A stretch of 64,000 bases of DNA from Pseudomonas sp. (GTDB taxonomy: Bacteria; Pseudomonadota; Gammaproteobacteria; Pseudomonadales; Pseudomonadaceae), in assembly GCA_007713455.1 (NCBI GenBank), contig VMRT01000027.1, positions 1 to 64,000 of the forward strand. Reading direction: 5' to 3'. Made by a program: the position numbers and the translations under genes. The stretch's first letter is position 1. The number at the start of each line of letters is the position of its first letter. Below, in pieces: positions 7,665-16,936 of this stretch. Under the pieces are notes generated by a model that saw nothing but the letters and a program-made list of their open reading frames with translations, was not told the origin of the DNA and ran no database searches.

Positions 7665-7970
7665 TTAGTTGCCGGCGCCGGAACCGGAGCCGCTGGTGCC
7701 GCCGCTACCGGTGCTGCCTGGGCCTTTCAGCTCTTGCAGTGCCTTGGTGGAGTGCGCGATGCAAGCTTCGGTGTCGCCCGATTGCTGGGCTTGGCGGGCC
7801 TGTTTAACGTACTCGTCGACTTGGCTCTTGGCCGGCTCACCCAAGGTGGCGGTGTTGGTGGCCATGTTGTCGTCGATTTCCTGCAGGTTGAGCTGGCACA
7901 GGTCGTCTTGGGCGAAGACGGCCGGGCTGGCGATCAGTACCGCGGATGCGAGCAGTGCATGAACTTTCAT
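7665..7970 (-). CDS. Small exported protein of unknown function
   Basis: The family is not recognised. The start ATG at 7970 is chosen because AGGA lies 6 bases upstream and it begins a clear signal peptide, MKVHALLASAVLIASPAVFA, with cleavage expected before QDD. The mature part is about 80 residues, mostly acidic helix (QEIDDNMATNTATLGEPAKSQ), with two Cys residues (DDLCQL and TEACIAH) that could form a disulfide. It ends in a flexible Gly/Ser tail. It is most likely periplasmic. It stands alone between ssrA and the lactate operon, with its own terminator-like hairpin. No function can be read from the context. Confidence 0.75.
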   Translation of the reverse strand: MKVHALLASAVLIASPAVFAQDDLCQLNLQEIDDNMATNTATLGEPAKSQVDEYVKQARQAQQSGDTEACIAHSTKALQELKGPGSTGSGGTSGSGSGAGN

Positions 7971-8118
7971 TGTGGGTCCTCCAGTCTTATGGACTTCCCG
8001 GGCCTGCCAGATACCAACTGAAACGGCGGCGCCGAGTCGAATCGAACCCGTCACGGGCTCTAAAAATCCGACTGCTGTTGCGCGTGAGCGTTCATCGAAG
8101 CGACACAAACGAAGCGGC

Positions 8119-8136
8119 CCCGCTCTCTTGAGCGGG
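8119..8136 (-). terminator. Possible terminator of the lactate operon
   Basis: CCCGCTC-tctt-GAGCGGG forms a 7-bp stem 16 bp past the dld stop codon. Only a weak T-rich stretch follows on the minus strand. Confidence 0.5.
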
Positions 8137-8151
8137 TCCTTGGTGCGCGGT

Positions 8152-11004
8152 TTAGAGCGGCTGGGCCGCTGTTTTGCTGCGCGTGACGCGGTCTACCAGA
8201 TAGACCAGTCCGTGGTAGTCGATCTGGCCATGACGGGACAGGCCGATCTCGCAGGTGCGGCTGGTGGATATGCCTTCATCGCAGATTTGCACCTCATCCT
8301 TCAGGCTGCGCAGGGCGTGACCGTTGAGCTCCGGGGTGGTGAAGCCTTTGTCTCCGGCGAAACCGCAGCAATGAATGCCTTCGGGCACCACGACTTCCCT
8401 GGCGCAGCGACGAGCGATATCGATCAGTGCCTGTGCTTCCCCAAGGTGCTGGGTGCTGCAGGTAACGTGCACGGCGATCGCCTTTTCCTGCGGGACGAAG
8501 TCCAGCTTGTCGAGCAGGTGCGTGCGGATGAAGCGCACCGGATCGTACAGGTCGAGGCGCTGATCGGTCAGGCCCTGGACCAGGCGGAGCGTGCAGGGGC
8601 TGGTATCGCAGTAGATTGGGTCGAGCCCGCCGCGGCTGGCCTTGAGCAGCGCGTCGAGCATTTCCTGACGCTTACGCTCGCCCTGTTCGGCGTAACCCTT
8701 GGAAGCAAACGGCTGGCCGCAGCACAGATCGTTCAGCTGCTCGGGGAAGATCACCTGGTAGCCGGCCTTTTCCAGCAGGCTGCGGGTCTTGTCGAGCAGC
8801 GGCTCCTGTTCCTGATCGCGTGCCGCCGGCGCCATGGAACGGGAAACGCAGGCAGCCAGATAGACCACCCGCGGGCGCTCGTCCTGAACGGCAGGCTGGG
8901 GCAGGTGCAGGCGCTGCAGGGGTTGCGGCATCGCCGGAGTCCATTGCGGGACGCGACCCTTGCTGGCGTTGGTCATGGTGGCGGACAGCTTGGCCAGACG
9001 CTTGGTGCCGAGGATGATATGCGCGCCGTTGGCGGCATGCAGCATGAAGCGAGTGCCCTGCACGGCCGTGGAGAAGTGATCGGCCAGCCAGTTGGCGGTT
9101 CCGGTTTTGCTCGCTTCACGCCCGCGCAGCTTGCGCACCAGATCGCCAGTGTTGATGCCGACCGGGCAGCGCTGGGCGCAGAGGCCGGTGGCGGCGCAGG
9201 TTTCGACGCCGTGGTAATGGTAGAGGCGCTCGATTTCCGTGGTGTCGACGCCGGCGCGCTTACGGGCCTGGATGTCGCGCCAGATGACGATGCGCTGGCG
9301 TGGGGTGAGGGTCAGCCCGTTGGATGGGCAGACCGGCTCACAGAAACCGCACTCGATGCACTTGTCGACGATCTCGTCGGCGGCGGGCATCGGCTTGAGG
9401 TTCTTCAGGTGGATGTCCGGGTCTTCGGAGAGCACCACGTCCGGATTGAGGATGCCGGTGGGGTCGAGCAGGCGCTTGATCTTCCACATCAGCGCGTAGG
9501 CTTCGCTGCCCCATTCCAGCTCAACGAAGGGCGCCATATTGCGCCCAGTGCCGTGTTCAGCCTTGAGCGCACCGCCGAATTCGACGGCGACCAGCTGCGC
9601 CACTTCGCCCATGAAGGCTTCGTAACGGGCGACCTGCGCCGGATCATCGAAGCCCTGGGTGAAGACGAAGTGCAGATTGCCTTCCAGCGCGTGGCCGAAG
9701 AGGATCGCCTCGTCGTAGCGGTGCTTGTCGAGCAATTCGATCAGCCGGTTGACGCCCTCGGCCAGGCGCTCGACCGAGAAGGTCACGTCCTCGATGATCA
9801 CCGTGGTGCCGGTCTGGCGCACGGCGCCGACCGCTGGGAAGGTGTCCTTGCGGATCTTCCATAGCTGGTTGTAGATCACCGGGTCTTCGCTGAAGTCGAC
9901 CTGCTTTTCCACCGGGAAATGCGCGATGGAAGTCATGATCAGGTTGATCTGCTCGTGCAGCAGCGACTGACTGGCGGCGCGTGATTCGATCAGGAGTGCG
10001 CAGGCGGTCGGCGACAGTTCCTTCACCCACTCGGGCATGCCGGCCTTGTGCTCGACCGAGCGCAGGCTGCGGCGGTCGAGCAGCTCCACCGCGGACACCG
10101 GTTGCTGCTTGAGTACCGGCACGGCGAGGCAGCAGGTTTCCACATCGGGGAACACCACCAGCGCGCTGGCCTTGTGCGGGTGGTCCGGTACGGTGTCGTA
10201 GGTCACCGCGCTGATAAAGCCCAGCGTTCCTTCGGAGCCGACCATCAGGTGGTTGAGGATATCCAGCGGCTCGTCGTAGTCGACCAGCGCATTGAGCGAG
10301 AAACCGGTGGTGTTCTTCAGCCGGTACTTGTGGCGGATCTTCGCCGCCAGTTCGGTATTGGCGCGGGTTTCGCGGCCCAGCTCGGCCAGCTGCTCAAGCA
10401 GCGCGGCGTGGCTGTTGCGGAACGCGGCAACGCTGGCGGCATCTTCGCTGTCGACCACGGTGCCGTCGGCCAGCACGACGCGCAGCCCGGCGAGGGTCTT
10501 GTAGGTGTTCTGCGCCGTGCCGCAGCACATGCCGCTGGAATTGTTGGCGACGATGCCGCCGATCTTGGCGGCATTGATCGAGGCCGGATCAGGGCCGATC
10601 TTGCGCTGGAAAGGTGCGAGCACGGCGTTGGCATTGGCGCCGATGACGCCGGGCTGCAGGCGGATCTGCTCGCCGCCGTTGCGAATCTCGCGGCCGTTCC
10701 AGTTGTCGCCGAGCACGATCAGCACCGAGTCGCTGATCGCTTGGCCGGAAAGGCTGGTGCCGGCGGCGCGGAAGGTCACCGGGACGTCTTCCGCATGGGC
10801 CAGCTTGAGCAGCGCGATCACCTCGGCTTCGGATTCCACGCGCACCACCAGCTTGGGAATCAGTCGGTAGAAGCTTGCGTCGGTGCCGAAGGCGAGGGTG
10901 GAGAGTGGGTCGTCGAAGCGCCGCTCGACCGGGATCAGGTGTTCGACTTCGCGGAGGAATGCGGCTGGCAAAGGCGCGCGTTCGAGTTGCGCGGCCGCGT
11001 TCAT
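8152..11004 (-). CDS. dld: FAD/Fe-S D-lactate dehydrogenase (quinone-linked)
   Basis: The 950-residue protein joins an FAD-binding PCMH domain (TFRAAGTSLSGQAISDS; PDPASINAAKIGGIVANNSS) and an FAD-oxidase C-terminal domain (LKAEHGTGRNMAPFVE) to two 4Fe-4S motifs (CIECGFCEPVCP, CAATGLCAQRCP) and a C-terminal cysteine-rich CCG part (IHCCGFAGDKGF). This is the layout of the NAD-independent, membrane-associated D-lactate dehydrogenase of Pseudomonas, which oxidises D-lactate to pyruvate and passes electrons to quinone. The ATG at 11004 is chosen because it overlaps the lutC stop in ATGA; the frame is open further upstream but that part lies inside lutC. It is the last gene of the lld operon. A glycolate-oxidase-like role is the alternative, less likely in this context. 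Confidence 0.9.
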   Translation of the reverse strand: MNAAAQLERAPLPAAFLREVEHLIPVERRFDDPLSTLAFGTDASFYRLIPKLVVRVESEAEVIALLKLAHAEDVPVTFRAAGTSLSGQAISDSVLIVLGDNWNGREIRNGGEQIRLQPGVIGANANAVLAPFQRKIGPDPASINAAKIGGIVANNSSGMCCGTAQNTYKTLAGLRVVLADGTVVDSEDAASVAAFRNSHAALLEQLAELGRETRANTELAAKIRHKYRLKNTTGFSLNALVDYDEPLDILNHLMVGSEGTLGFISAVTYDTVPDHPHKASALVVFPDVETCCLAVPVLKQQPVSAVELLDRRSLRSVEHKAGMPEWVKELSPTACALLIESRAASQSLLHEQINLIMTSIAHFPVEKQVDFSEDPVIYNQLWKIRKDTFPAVGAVRQTGTTVIIEDVTFSVERLAEGVNRLIELLDKHRYDEAILFGHALEGNLHFVFTQGFDDPAQVARYEAFMGEVAQLVAVEFGGALKAEHGTGRNMAPFVELEWGSEAYALMWKIKRLLDPTGILNPDVVLSEDPDIHLKNLKPMPAADEIVDKCIECGFCEPVCPSNGLTLTPRQRIVIWRDIQARKRAGVDTTEIERLYHYHGVETCAATGLCAQRCPVGINTGDLVRKLRGREASKTGTANWLADHFSTAVQGTRFMLHAANGAHIILGTKRLAKLSATMTNASKGRVPQWTPAMPQPLQRLHLPQPAVQDERPRVVYLAACVSRSMAPAARDQEQEPLLDKTRSLLEKAGYQVIFPEQLNDLCCGQPFASKGYAEQGERKRQEMLDALLKASRGGLDPIYCDTSPCTLRLVQGLTDQRLDLYDPVRFIRTHLLDKLDFVPQEKAIAVHVTCSTQHLGEAQALIDIARRCAREVVVPEGIHCCGFAGDKGFTTPELNGHALRSLKDEVQICDEGISTSRTCEIGLSRHGQIDYHGLVYLVDRVTRSKTAAQPL

Positions 11005-11672
11005 GCGTCCTCCAGGATCAGCAGGATCAGATCCTTCGGGCCGTGGGCGCCGTAGGCCAGCACCTGCTCGATGTCGGCGGTTTTCGACGGGCCGGAGACC
11101 AGCAGCGCATTGGTTGGCATGCCGGCGGCCCACTGGAACTTCTGCTGAATTTCGTAGAAGTTGTCGTGGATTTCGCTGGCCTTGAGGATGGCGAAATGCA
11201 CCGGCGGCACCAGGCTCATCAGGCGCGGCTCCTCGCGGGTCGGCCACATGATCAGGCTGCCGGTGGAGGCGATGGCGCCGAGGGTGCCGGTGAGGCTCGC
11301 CGGGGTGTCGTTGAACAGCTCGTCCTTCCAGTCCTCGACCGGGCGGTCGTAGGCCTTCAGCGTCGGCAGGCCTTCACGGCCGGCGCAATGCGCGGTGAAG
11401 CGCTGGCCGTACGGCGTGGTCGGGGCGATCAGCAGGCTCGGCAGCTGGCGGTCGTGCAGCAGCTGCTCGAGCAGGGCGGGCCAACCGGCGTCCGTGGTCA
11501 GGTGAATCTCGGTGTGCACCGCTTCCATCAGCTGGCGCAGCCGGGCGATACGCTGCTCGGGCGCGTAGCTCCAGGGCTGGGTGACCAGCGATACGTCGTA
11601 GTCATCGACGATTGGCGTGGTGCCTTCCAGGCTCTTTTTCAGCTTGGCGAGGATATTGGCCTTGGCGCTCAT
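11001..11672 (-). CDS. lutC: LutC/LldG, subunit of the L-lactate oxidation complex
   Basis: This 223-residue LUD-domain protein contains the segment ASLTGTLGAIASTGSLIMW and ends in GPSKTADIEQVLAYGAHGPKD, both typical of LutC. With LutA and LutB it makes an iron-sulfur L-lactate dehydrogenase that does not use NAD; the genes are called lldABC in stutzeri-group strains and lldEFG elsewhere. The ATG at 11672 overlaps the lutB stop by ATGA and its own stop overlaps the dld start the same way, so translation is probably coupled across the operon. Its exact job in the complex is not evident from sequence. Confidence 0.92.
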   Translation of the reverse strand: MSAKANILAKLKKSLEGTTPIVDDYDVSLVTQPWSYAPEQRIARLRQLMEAVHTEIHLTTDAGWPALLEQLLHDRQLPSLLIAPTTPYGQRFTAHCAGREGLPTLKAYDRPVEDWKDELFNDTPASLTGTLGAIASTGSLIMWPTREEPRLMSLVPPVHFAILKASEIHDNFYEIQQKFQWAAGMPTNALLVSGPSKTADIEQVLAYGAHGPKDLILLILEDA

Positions 11673-13129
11673 CGCTTGCCCTCCAGGTGCTCGCGGGCCA
11701 GCTCGTGCAGCGAGCGGGCGGCAGGTTTCGGTGCGCTGTGGTTCTGCGTCCAGGGGCCGATGTTCGATGGCGTCAGGCCGCGCAGACGGGTGGCGAAGAA
11801 GCCGAACACGCGGTACAGCGTCGGGCTGGTGTTGAGCATGCGCCAGCCGGCCCACATCAGTCGTTCTTTCTTCGAGTATTTGCTGCCCTGGCCGCGCATG
11901 ACCTTGTGCGGATCGTCCGGTGCCTTGATGTTCTCCTCACGCAGGCGGCGCAGGATGGACGGAATCGGGATCTTCACCGGGCAAACTTCGCCGCAGGCGC
12001 CGCACAGCGATGAGGCGCTGGGGTGATCCGGTACCTTGTCCAGGCCGACCATGTGCGGGGTGATGATCTTGCCGATCGGACCGGGGTAGACCTCACCGTA
12101 GGTGTGGCCGCCGACGCGGGTGTACACCGGGCAATGGTTCATGCAGGCGCCGCAGCGGATGCAGTTGAGCGTCTGGCGCAGCTCGCTGTCGGCGAAGGCC
12201 TGGCTGCGGCCGTTGTCCAGCAAGATCAGGTGCACTTCCTGCGGGCCGTCGAGCTCGTCGGCCTTGCGCGGGCTGGAGATCATGTTGACGTAGGTGGTGA
12301 TCGGCTGGCCGAGCGCCGAGCGGGTCAGCAGCGAGAGCAGCGGGACCACGTCGCGCAGGTTCTCCACGACCTTTTCGATCCCGGTAACGGCGATATGTAC
12401 CGGCGGCACACCGGTGGACATGCGCCCGTTGCCCTCGTTTTCGACCAGCAGCAGGGTGCCGGTTTCAGCCACCGCGAAGTTCACGCCGGAGACGCCGATA
12501 TCGGCCTCGAAGAACTTCTGGCGCAGGGTGCGGCGGCCGATCTGAATGAGTTGGTCGACGTCCTTGGTGTACTCCACGCCGAGTTTCTCGTGGAACAGGG
12601 ACGCGACCTGGCCGGCGTTCTTGTGGATTGCCGGCATGATGATATGGGAAGGCTTTTCGTGGTCGAGCTGGACGATGTACTCGCCCATGTCCGATTCCAG
12701 GCATTCGATGCCATGGCCTTCGAGGAAATGGTTCATCTCCATCTCTTCGCTGACCATCGATTTGCCCTTGATCACCTGCTTCGCCTCGTGGGCGCGGGCG
12801 ATCTCGAGGACGATGTTGTTCGCCTCTTCAACCGTCTCCGCCCAGTGCACTTTCACACCATTGCGGGTCAGGTTGGTTTCCAGTCGCTCGAGCAGTTCGG
12901 GCAGCTTGGACAGTGCGCGGGCGCGGATACGGTTGCCCATCTCGCGCAGCCGCTCGCGTTCGTCGGCATCGCTGAAGGCCACGGCGCGCTTGGTCATCAG
13001 CGAGTCCATGGCAGTGCGGAAGTTGCGTCGCAGCTGGTCGTCCTTCAGAGACTTGCGGGCACGGGCGCGGAAATCCGGGTCACCGGCGTTCTCGATCTGT
13101 ATCGCGGGGATACGCTGTTCGGCGTTCAT
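11669..13129 (-). CDS. lutB: LutB/LldF, iron-sulfur subunit of L-lactate oxidation
   Basis: The 486-residue protein has an N-terminal LUD domain (VIKGKSMVSEEMEMNHFLE; GVNFAVAETGTLLLVENEG) followed by two 4Fe-4S motifs, CIRCGACMNHCPVYTR and SLCGACGEVCPVKIP, and a C-terminal DUF3390-like tail. It is expected to carry electrons from L-lactate within the LutABC complex towards the respiratory chain. Four-base overlaps with lutA upstream and lutC downstream show a tight operon. Length and motifs match LutB (LldF) throughout, with no sign of damage. Confidence 0.95.
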   Translation of the reverse strand: MNAEQRIPAIQIENAGDPDFRARARKSLKDDQLRRNFRTAMDSLMTKRAVAFSDADERERLREMGNRIRARALSKLPELLERLETNLTRNGVKVHWAETVEEANNIVLEIARAHEAKQVIKGKSMVSEEMEMNHFLEGHGIECLESDMGEYIVQLDHEKPSHIIMPAIHKNAGQVASLFHEKLGVEYTKDVDQLIQIGRRTLRQKFFEADIGVSGVNFAVAETGTLLLVENEGNGRMSTGVPPVHIAVTGIEKVVENLRDVVPLLSLLTRSALGQPITTYVNMISSPRKADELDGPQEVHLILLDNGRSQAFADSELRQTLNCIRCGACMNHCPVYTRVGGHTYGEVYPGPIGKIITPHMVGLDKVPDHPSASSLCGACGEVCPVKIPIPSILRRLREENIKAPDDPHKVMRGQGSKYSKKERLMWAGWRMLNTSPTLYRVFGFFATRLRGLTPSNIGPWTQNHSAPKPAARSLHELAREHLEGKR

Positions 13130-13947
13130 CGGGCACCTCCGGTGCGTTGCCAGAGGAAGGTCGCCAGATGCTGACCGCGCAGGGCTTCACGCTGCTTCTC
13201 CAGCGAACCGTTGATGTTCATCAGACAGCCGCAGTCGGCGCTGATCACCTGATGCGCGCCGGATTCCTTCAGTGCGCGGGTCTTGTCCAGCACCATGGCG
13301 CCGGAGATGTCGGGCATGCGTACGCTGAAGGTGCCGCCGAAGCCGCAGCATTCGCTTTCGTGGTCATGCTCGACGCGCTCGACCTGGCCCAGCTGTGCAA
13401 GCAGGGCGCGGCCGTGCAGGTGGGTGTTCATCTCGCGGCGGGCCGAGCAGGAGGTATGCAGGGCAACCTTGGTCGGCGTGCCGGCGTCCTTGAATTCGAC
13501 CTTGCAGACGTTGAGCAGGAACTCGGCCAGCTCGAAGGTGCGCTCGGCCAGCGCTTGCGCCTTCTTCAGCGTGGCGGGCTCGTCCTTGAACAGGTCCAGA
13601 TAATGGTGGCGCAGCATCCCGGCGCAGGAACCGGACGGGACGACCACGGGCCAGTCGTTGGCGAACAGATTCAGTTGCGCCCGTGCGACGTTGCGTGCCT
13701 CGTCGGTGTAGCCGCTGGTGTAGGCAGGCTGGCCGCAGCAGGTCTGACCCTGCGGGAAGTGCACGGTCAATCCTTCGCGCTCGAGCAGGCGGATGGCATC
13801 CAGGCCAGCCTCGGGATAGAACAGGTCGACCACGCAGGTACCGAACAGATAAACCTGGCTCGGCTTGGCGGGGTATTCGCGCGGCTTTGGCAGCGGCGGC
13901 GCGACGCGGGTAGCGTTCGGCGCAGCATCGTAGAAGAGTTCGCTCAT
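13126..13947 (-). CDS. lutA: LutA/LldE, cysteine-rich subunit of L-lactate oxidation
   Basis: The 273-residue protein carries two CCG-type cysteine-rich modules: GTCVVDLFYPEAG with GQTCCGQPAYTSGY, and LHTSCSARREMN with ESECCGFGGTFSV. Such modules bind unusual iron-sulfur clusters in heterodisulfide-reductase-like enzymes. It is the first gene of the lutABC-dld set and lies 169 bp downstream of the permease gene lldP, with a hairpin and a palindromic repeat in the gap. GGAG 9 bases before the ATG supports the start. Role: L-lactate to pyruvate, with LutB and LutC. Confidence 0.95.
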   Translation of the reverse strand: MSELFYDAAPNATRVAPPLPKPREYPAKPSQVYLFGTCVVDLFYPEAGLDAIRLLEREGLTVHFPQGQTCCGQPAYTSGYTDEARNVARAQLNLFANDWPVVVPSGSCAGMLRHHYLDLFKDEPATLKKAQALAERTFELAEFLLNVCKVEFKDAGTPTKVALHTSCSARREMNTHLHGRALLAQLGQVERVEHDHESECCGFGGTFSVRMPDISGAMVLDKTRALKESGAHQVISADCGCLMNINGSLEKQREALRGQHLATFLWQRTGGAR

Positions 13948-13982
13948 CGGCTTGGTCTCCGGGTTAGCCCGGTTATCCGCAA

Positions 13983-14059
13983 ACAGGCTTTTGAAAAACT
14001 ATCTGCGTTGGCAAGACGTCGTTAAAAGCAGCCTCGCCTACGTTTTTCAATGCGCCTGT
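13983..14059. repeat. Imperfect palindromic intergenic repeat
   Basis: ACAGGC-TTT-TTGAAAAAC at 13983-13999 faces its near complement GTTTTTCAA-TGC-GCCTGT at 14042-14059, so the whole 77-base segment can fold into one stem-loop. It lies between lldP and lutA. The form resembles REP-type or small mobile palindromes of Pseudomonas; copy number cannot be judged here. Confidence 0.6.
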
Positions 14060-14083
14060 CAGGTGCGGTTTCTGGAATGCAAC

Positions 14084-14105
14084 CGTGCCCCCAAGCGGGG
14101 GCACG
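14084..14105 (-). terminator. Hairpin between lldP and lutA
   Basis: CGTGCCCCC (14084-14092) and GGGGGCACG (14097-14105) form a perfect 9-bp stem with a 4-base loop, 12 bp past the lldP stop. There is no T run on the minus strand, so it may stabilise the lldP message or reduce read-through rather than end transcription. Confidence 0.55.
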
Positions 14106-14116
14106 ATTCCTGTTTC

Positions 14117-15811
14117 TTACACTCCGACCAGTGGGTCGGTCACGCCTAGCACGTAGATGGCGATCAGGCCGATCACCCCCGTGAACAGCACGTAGTACAG
14201 CGTAGGCCATATGGTCTTGCGCAGCGTGGAGCCTTCGCGACCGAGCAGGCCGACGGTGGCGGAAGCAGCAACCACGTTGTGGATCGCAACCATGTTGCCT
14301 GCCGCAGCGCCAACAGCCTGGGTGGCAACTACCATCGCGCCGGAAATTCCGAGCGACTGCGCAACGCCAAACTGGAACTGGCTGAACATCATGTTGCTGA
14401 CGGTGTTGGAGCCAGCGAGGAATGCACCCAGAGCGCCCACCGACGGCGCCAGCAGCGGGTAGATGCTGCCAACGCTGTCGGCGACGTAGCGCGCCATGAC
14501 GATCGGCATGCTGGCCAGTTCGGCACCGTTGACGCCCGAGTTGATCAGGATGCGCACCATCGGCACGGTGAACAGCAGTACGAAGCCAGCGCTGAGCAGC
14601 ACGCTGCTGGACTCTTTGACGGCGGCCTTGAGTTCCGAGGCGCGCATGCCGTGCAGGAAGAAGGTGATCAGCACCACTGCGACCAGAATCCCGCCTGGCA
14701 GATACAGCGGCTCGATCCCGGCGCTGACGCCAGCTTCGCCAAGGATGTTGGCAAAGGCGATGGATACCGATTTCAGCGCGGCAGATACCTGCGGGAACAC
14801 GCGGCTGATCACCAGCAGCGCGCCCACCAGTACATAGGGCAGCCAGGCGCGGAAGGCGCTCATCGGGCGGGCGGCCATCTCGTCCAGCTTCATTTCGATG
14901 GTGCCCAGCCATTCAGCTGGCCATTCCTTGGCGTCGGCGAAGTCCCAGGTGGTCTTCGGCGTCAGGAAGTTGAAGCGAGCCGCGGTGGTGACGATCGCCA
15001 GGCCTACCAGACCGCCGAGCAGCGACGGGAATTCCGGACCGAGGAAGATGCCGGTGGCAGCGTAGGGCAGGGTGAACGCCAGGCCGGCGAAGATCGCGAA
15101 CGGCAACACTTCGAAGCCGGCTTTCCAGCTTTTTTCCTTGCCGAAGAAGCGCGTCAGCATCAGCACCATGACCAGCGGCATTACTGTGCCGACGATGGCG
15201 TGGGTGATCGCCACACTGCTGGTGATCTGCTGCAGGTAGGCGTTCCAGCTGGACCCCTGCGCAACCAGTTGCGCGCCGATGGTGGCGGTATCCAGGCCGC
15301 TGTTGATGCCCACGACGATCGGCGTACCGACCGCGCCGAAAGACACCGGCGTGCTTTGCACCAGCATGCCGAGCAGGACTGCAGCCATTGCCGGGAAGCC
15401 GACCGCAACCAGCAGCGGTGCGGCGATGGCGGCCGGAGTGCCAAAGCCGGAAGCGCCCTCGATGAAGCAACCGAACAGCCAGGCGATGATGATGGCCTGG
15501 ATGCGGCGGTCAGGGCTGATGGTGGTGAAACCGGCACGAATGGCGGTGATGCCGCCGGAATGCTTGAGGGTGTTCAGCAGCAGGATTGCGCCGAAAATGA
15601 TCCACAGCAGGCCCAGGGTGATCACCAGACCTTGCAGCGTCGAGGCGATGATGCGGTTGACGCTCATGTCCCAGACGAACAGCCCGATGGCTGCGGTGAA
15701 CAGGAAGACCAACGGCATGGCGCGGCTGGCGGGCCAGCGCAGACCGATCAGCATGATTGCTGCGAGCAGAATGGGTGTGAAGGCGAATAGTGCGAGCAGT
15801 CCGTTGGACAT
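14117..15811 (-). CDS. lldP: L-lactate permease LldP
   Basis: The 564-residue LctP-family membrane protein has a hydrophobic helix pattern over its whole length and the family segments [20 protein letters not shown] and [14 protein letters not shown]. It takes up L-lactate, and in the family also D-lactate and glycolate, with protons across the inner membrane. AGGGGAAG precedes the ATG at 15811. It is the first gene of the leftward lactate operon and faces lldR across 267 bp that contains the two candidate LldR operators, which fits lactate-induced expression. Confidence 0.95.
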   Translation of the reverse strand: MSNGLLALFAFTPILLAAIMLIGLRWPASRAMPLVFLFTAAIGLFVWDMSVNRIIASTLQGLVITLGLLWIIFGAILLLNTLKHSGGITAIRAGFTTISPDRRIQAIIIAWLFGCFIEGASGFGTPAAIAAPLLVAVGFPAMAAVLLGMLVQSTPVSFGAVGTPIVVGINSGLDTATIGAQLVAQGSSWNAYLQQITSSVAITHAIVGTVMPLVMVLMLTRFFGKEKSWKAGFEVLPFAIFAGLAFTLPYAATGIFLGPEFPSLLGGLVGLAIVTTAARFNFLTPKTTWDFADAKEWPAEWLGTIEMKLDEMAARPMSAFRAWLPYVLVGALLVISRVFPQVSAALKSVSIAFANILGEAGVSAGIEPLYLPGGILVAVVLITFFLHGMRASELKAAVKESSSVLLSAGFVLLFTVPMVRILINSGVNGAELASMPIVMARYVADSVGSIYPLLAPSVGALGAFLAGSNTVSNMMFSQFQFGVAQSLGISGAMVVATQAVGAAAGNMVAIHNVVAASATVGLLGREGSTLRKTIWPTLYYVLFTGVIGLIAIYVLGVTDPLVGV

Positions 15812-15922
15812 GTCAGGCTTCCCCTGCGGTTCGGTTCAGATGGGGCCCTGAGCGGACCGTGGAGTAGTTTTTGTGCGCAGATCTCATGCTGAGTCCTCTT
15901 ATTTTTAGACCACTCTGTAAAG

Positions 15923-15933
15923 TGGTAATACCA
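15923..15933. promoter_or_regulatory. Candidate LldR operator on the lldP side
   Basis: TGGT-AAT-ACCA matches the TGGT-N3-ACCA half-site symmetry bound by FadR-type regulators such as PdhR and LldR. It is 112 bp upstream of the lldP start. A second copy lies 122 bp away next to lldR. Confidence 0.7.
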
Positions 15934-16055
15934 ATTAACAGAAGTGAATGGCCAGCGTAAGAGCTGCGTATAGGGGCGTCAATTAGCTAGCTATAGACTT
16001 TGGTCGCAACAGCCGGCCTTGTGCAGATGCGCGGTCATGGCTAGCATTTTCGGAT

Positions 16056-16066
16056 TGGTATGACCA
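16056..16066. promoter_or_regulatory. Candidate LldR operator next to lldR
   Basis: TGGT-ATG-ACCA has the same spacing as the site at 15923-15933. It ends 12 bp before the lldR start, where a bound repressor would block lldR itself, implying autoregulation (inference). Confidence 0.7.
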
Positions 16067-16078
16067 TTCGGGGTGGCT

Positions 16079-16864
16079 ATGGACGTGGGGATGGTGCGGC
16101 AGCGGCGGCTAGCGGACGATATCGTCGCGCAGCTGGAAACCATGATTCTCGAGGGCACGCTCAAGGCGGGTGAGCGTCTGCCCGCGGAGCGCGCCCTGGC
16201 TGAAAGCTTTGGTGTTTCGCGGCCTTCGCTGCGCGAAGCGATTCAGAAGCTCGCCGCCAAGGGGCTGCTGGTCAGCCGGCATGGCGGAGGTACGTTCGTC
16301 GCCGAGGCGCTGGGCTCGACGTTCAGTGATCCGTTGCTGCATCTGCTGGAAAACAACAGCGATGCGCAGCGCGACTTATTGGAGTTTCGCCACACGCTCG
16401 AGGGCAGCTGCGCCTACTACGCAGCGCTGCGTGCGACCGAGGTGGATCGGAAGCGGCTCACCGAAGCCTTTGCCGCATTGCAGGACTGCTACGCCCGGGA
16501 AGGCAAGGTCTCCCGGGCGGAAGAGGGCGCAGCCGATGCCCAGTTCCATCTCGCCATTGCCGAAGCCAGCCACAACGCGGTGCTGCTGCATACCATTCGT
16601 GGCCTGTTCGACCTGCTCAAGCGCAACGTGGTGACCAATATCGGCGGCATGTACGCCCTGCGTGACGAAACGCGGGACATGCTGATGAGCCAGCATCGCG
16701 AGTTGTACGAGGCGATCATGGCCAGGCGAGCGACCGAGGCGCGGGAGGTCATCCATCGCCATATCAATTACGTGCAGGAAGTGCTGGCTGAAGGTCAGCA
16801 GGAAGCCCAGCGGCTGGCGCGCGCGCAGCGTCGGCAGGGTGAAAGGATGCAGAAGGAAGGTTGA
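16079..16864 (+). CDS. lldR: LldR, FadR-type repressor of lactate genes
   Basis: The 261-residue GntR-family protein has an N-terminal winged helix (RLPAERALAESFGVSRPSLR, then KGLLVSRHGGGTFV) and a C-terminal FCD ligand-binding domain (ADAQFHLAIAEASHNAVLL). In Pseudomonas LldR represses the lactate operon until D- or L-lactate binds. The ATG at 16079 is preferred because GGGG lies 5 bases upstream; an in-frame GTG at 16073 has no site, and an ATG at 16091 is possible. It is transcribed divergently from lldP, with one operator candidate close to each gene. Confidence 0.92.
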   Translation: MDVGMVRQRRLADDIVAQLETMILEGTLKAGERLPAERALAESFGVSRPSLREAIQKLAAKGLLVSRHGGGTFVAEALGSTFSDPLLHLLENNSDAQRDLLEFRHTLEGSCAYYAALRATEVDRKRLTEAFAALQDCYAREGKVSRAEEGAADAQFHLAIAEASHNAVLLHTIRGLFDLLKRNVVTNIGGMYALRDETRDMLMSQHRELYEAIMARRATEAREVIHRHINYVQEVLAEGQQEAQRLARAQRRQGERMQKEG

Positions 16865-16869
16865 GGGCT

Positions 16870-16892
16870 GAGCCGGCACTGGCTGCCGGCTC
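16870..16892. terminator. Hairpin between convergent lldR and smpB
   Basis: GAGCCGGCA (16870-16878) and TGCCGGCTC (16884-16892) form a perfect 9-bp stem with a 5-base loop. It lies 6 bp past the lldR stop. No T run is present, so the termination role is inferred from its position between convergent genes. Confidence 0.6.
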
Positions 16893-16936
16893 GGGTATTG
16901 CCGCGTGGGCTTATCGGGCCATGCGACGGGCGCGGC

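Noticed and set aside
7972..9864. Long open frame opposite dld (630 codons), and similar ones opposite lldP, dnaK, carB, nusA and infB (up to 774 codons)
   Set aside because: They are mirror frames of highly biased GC-rich genes, have low-complexity composition, no ribosome sites and no family motifs.
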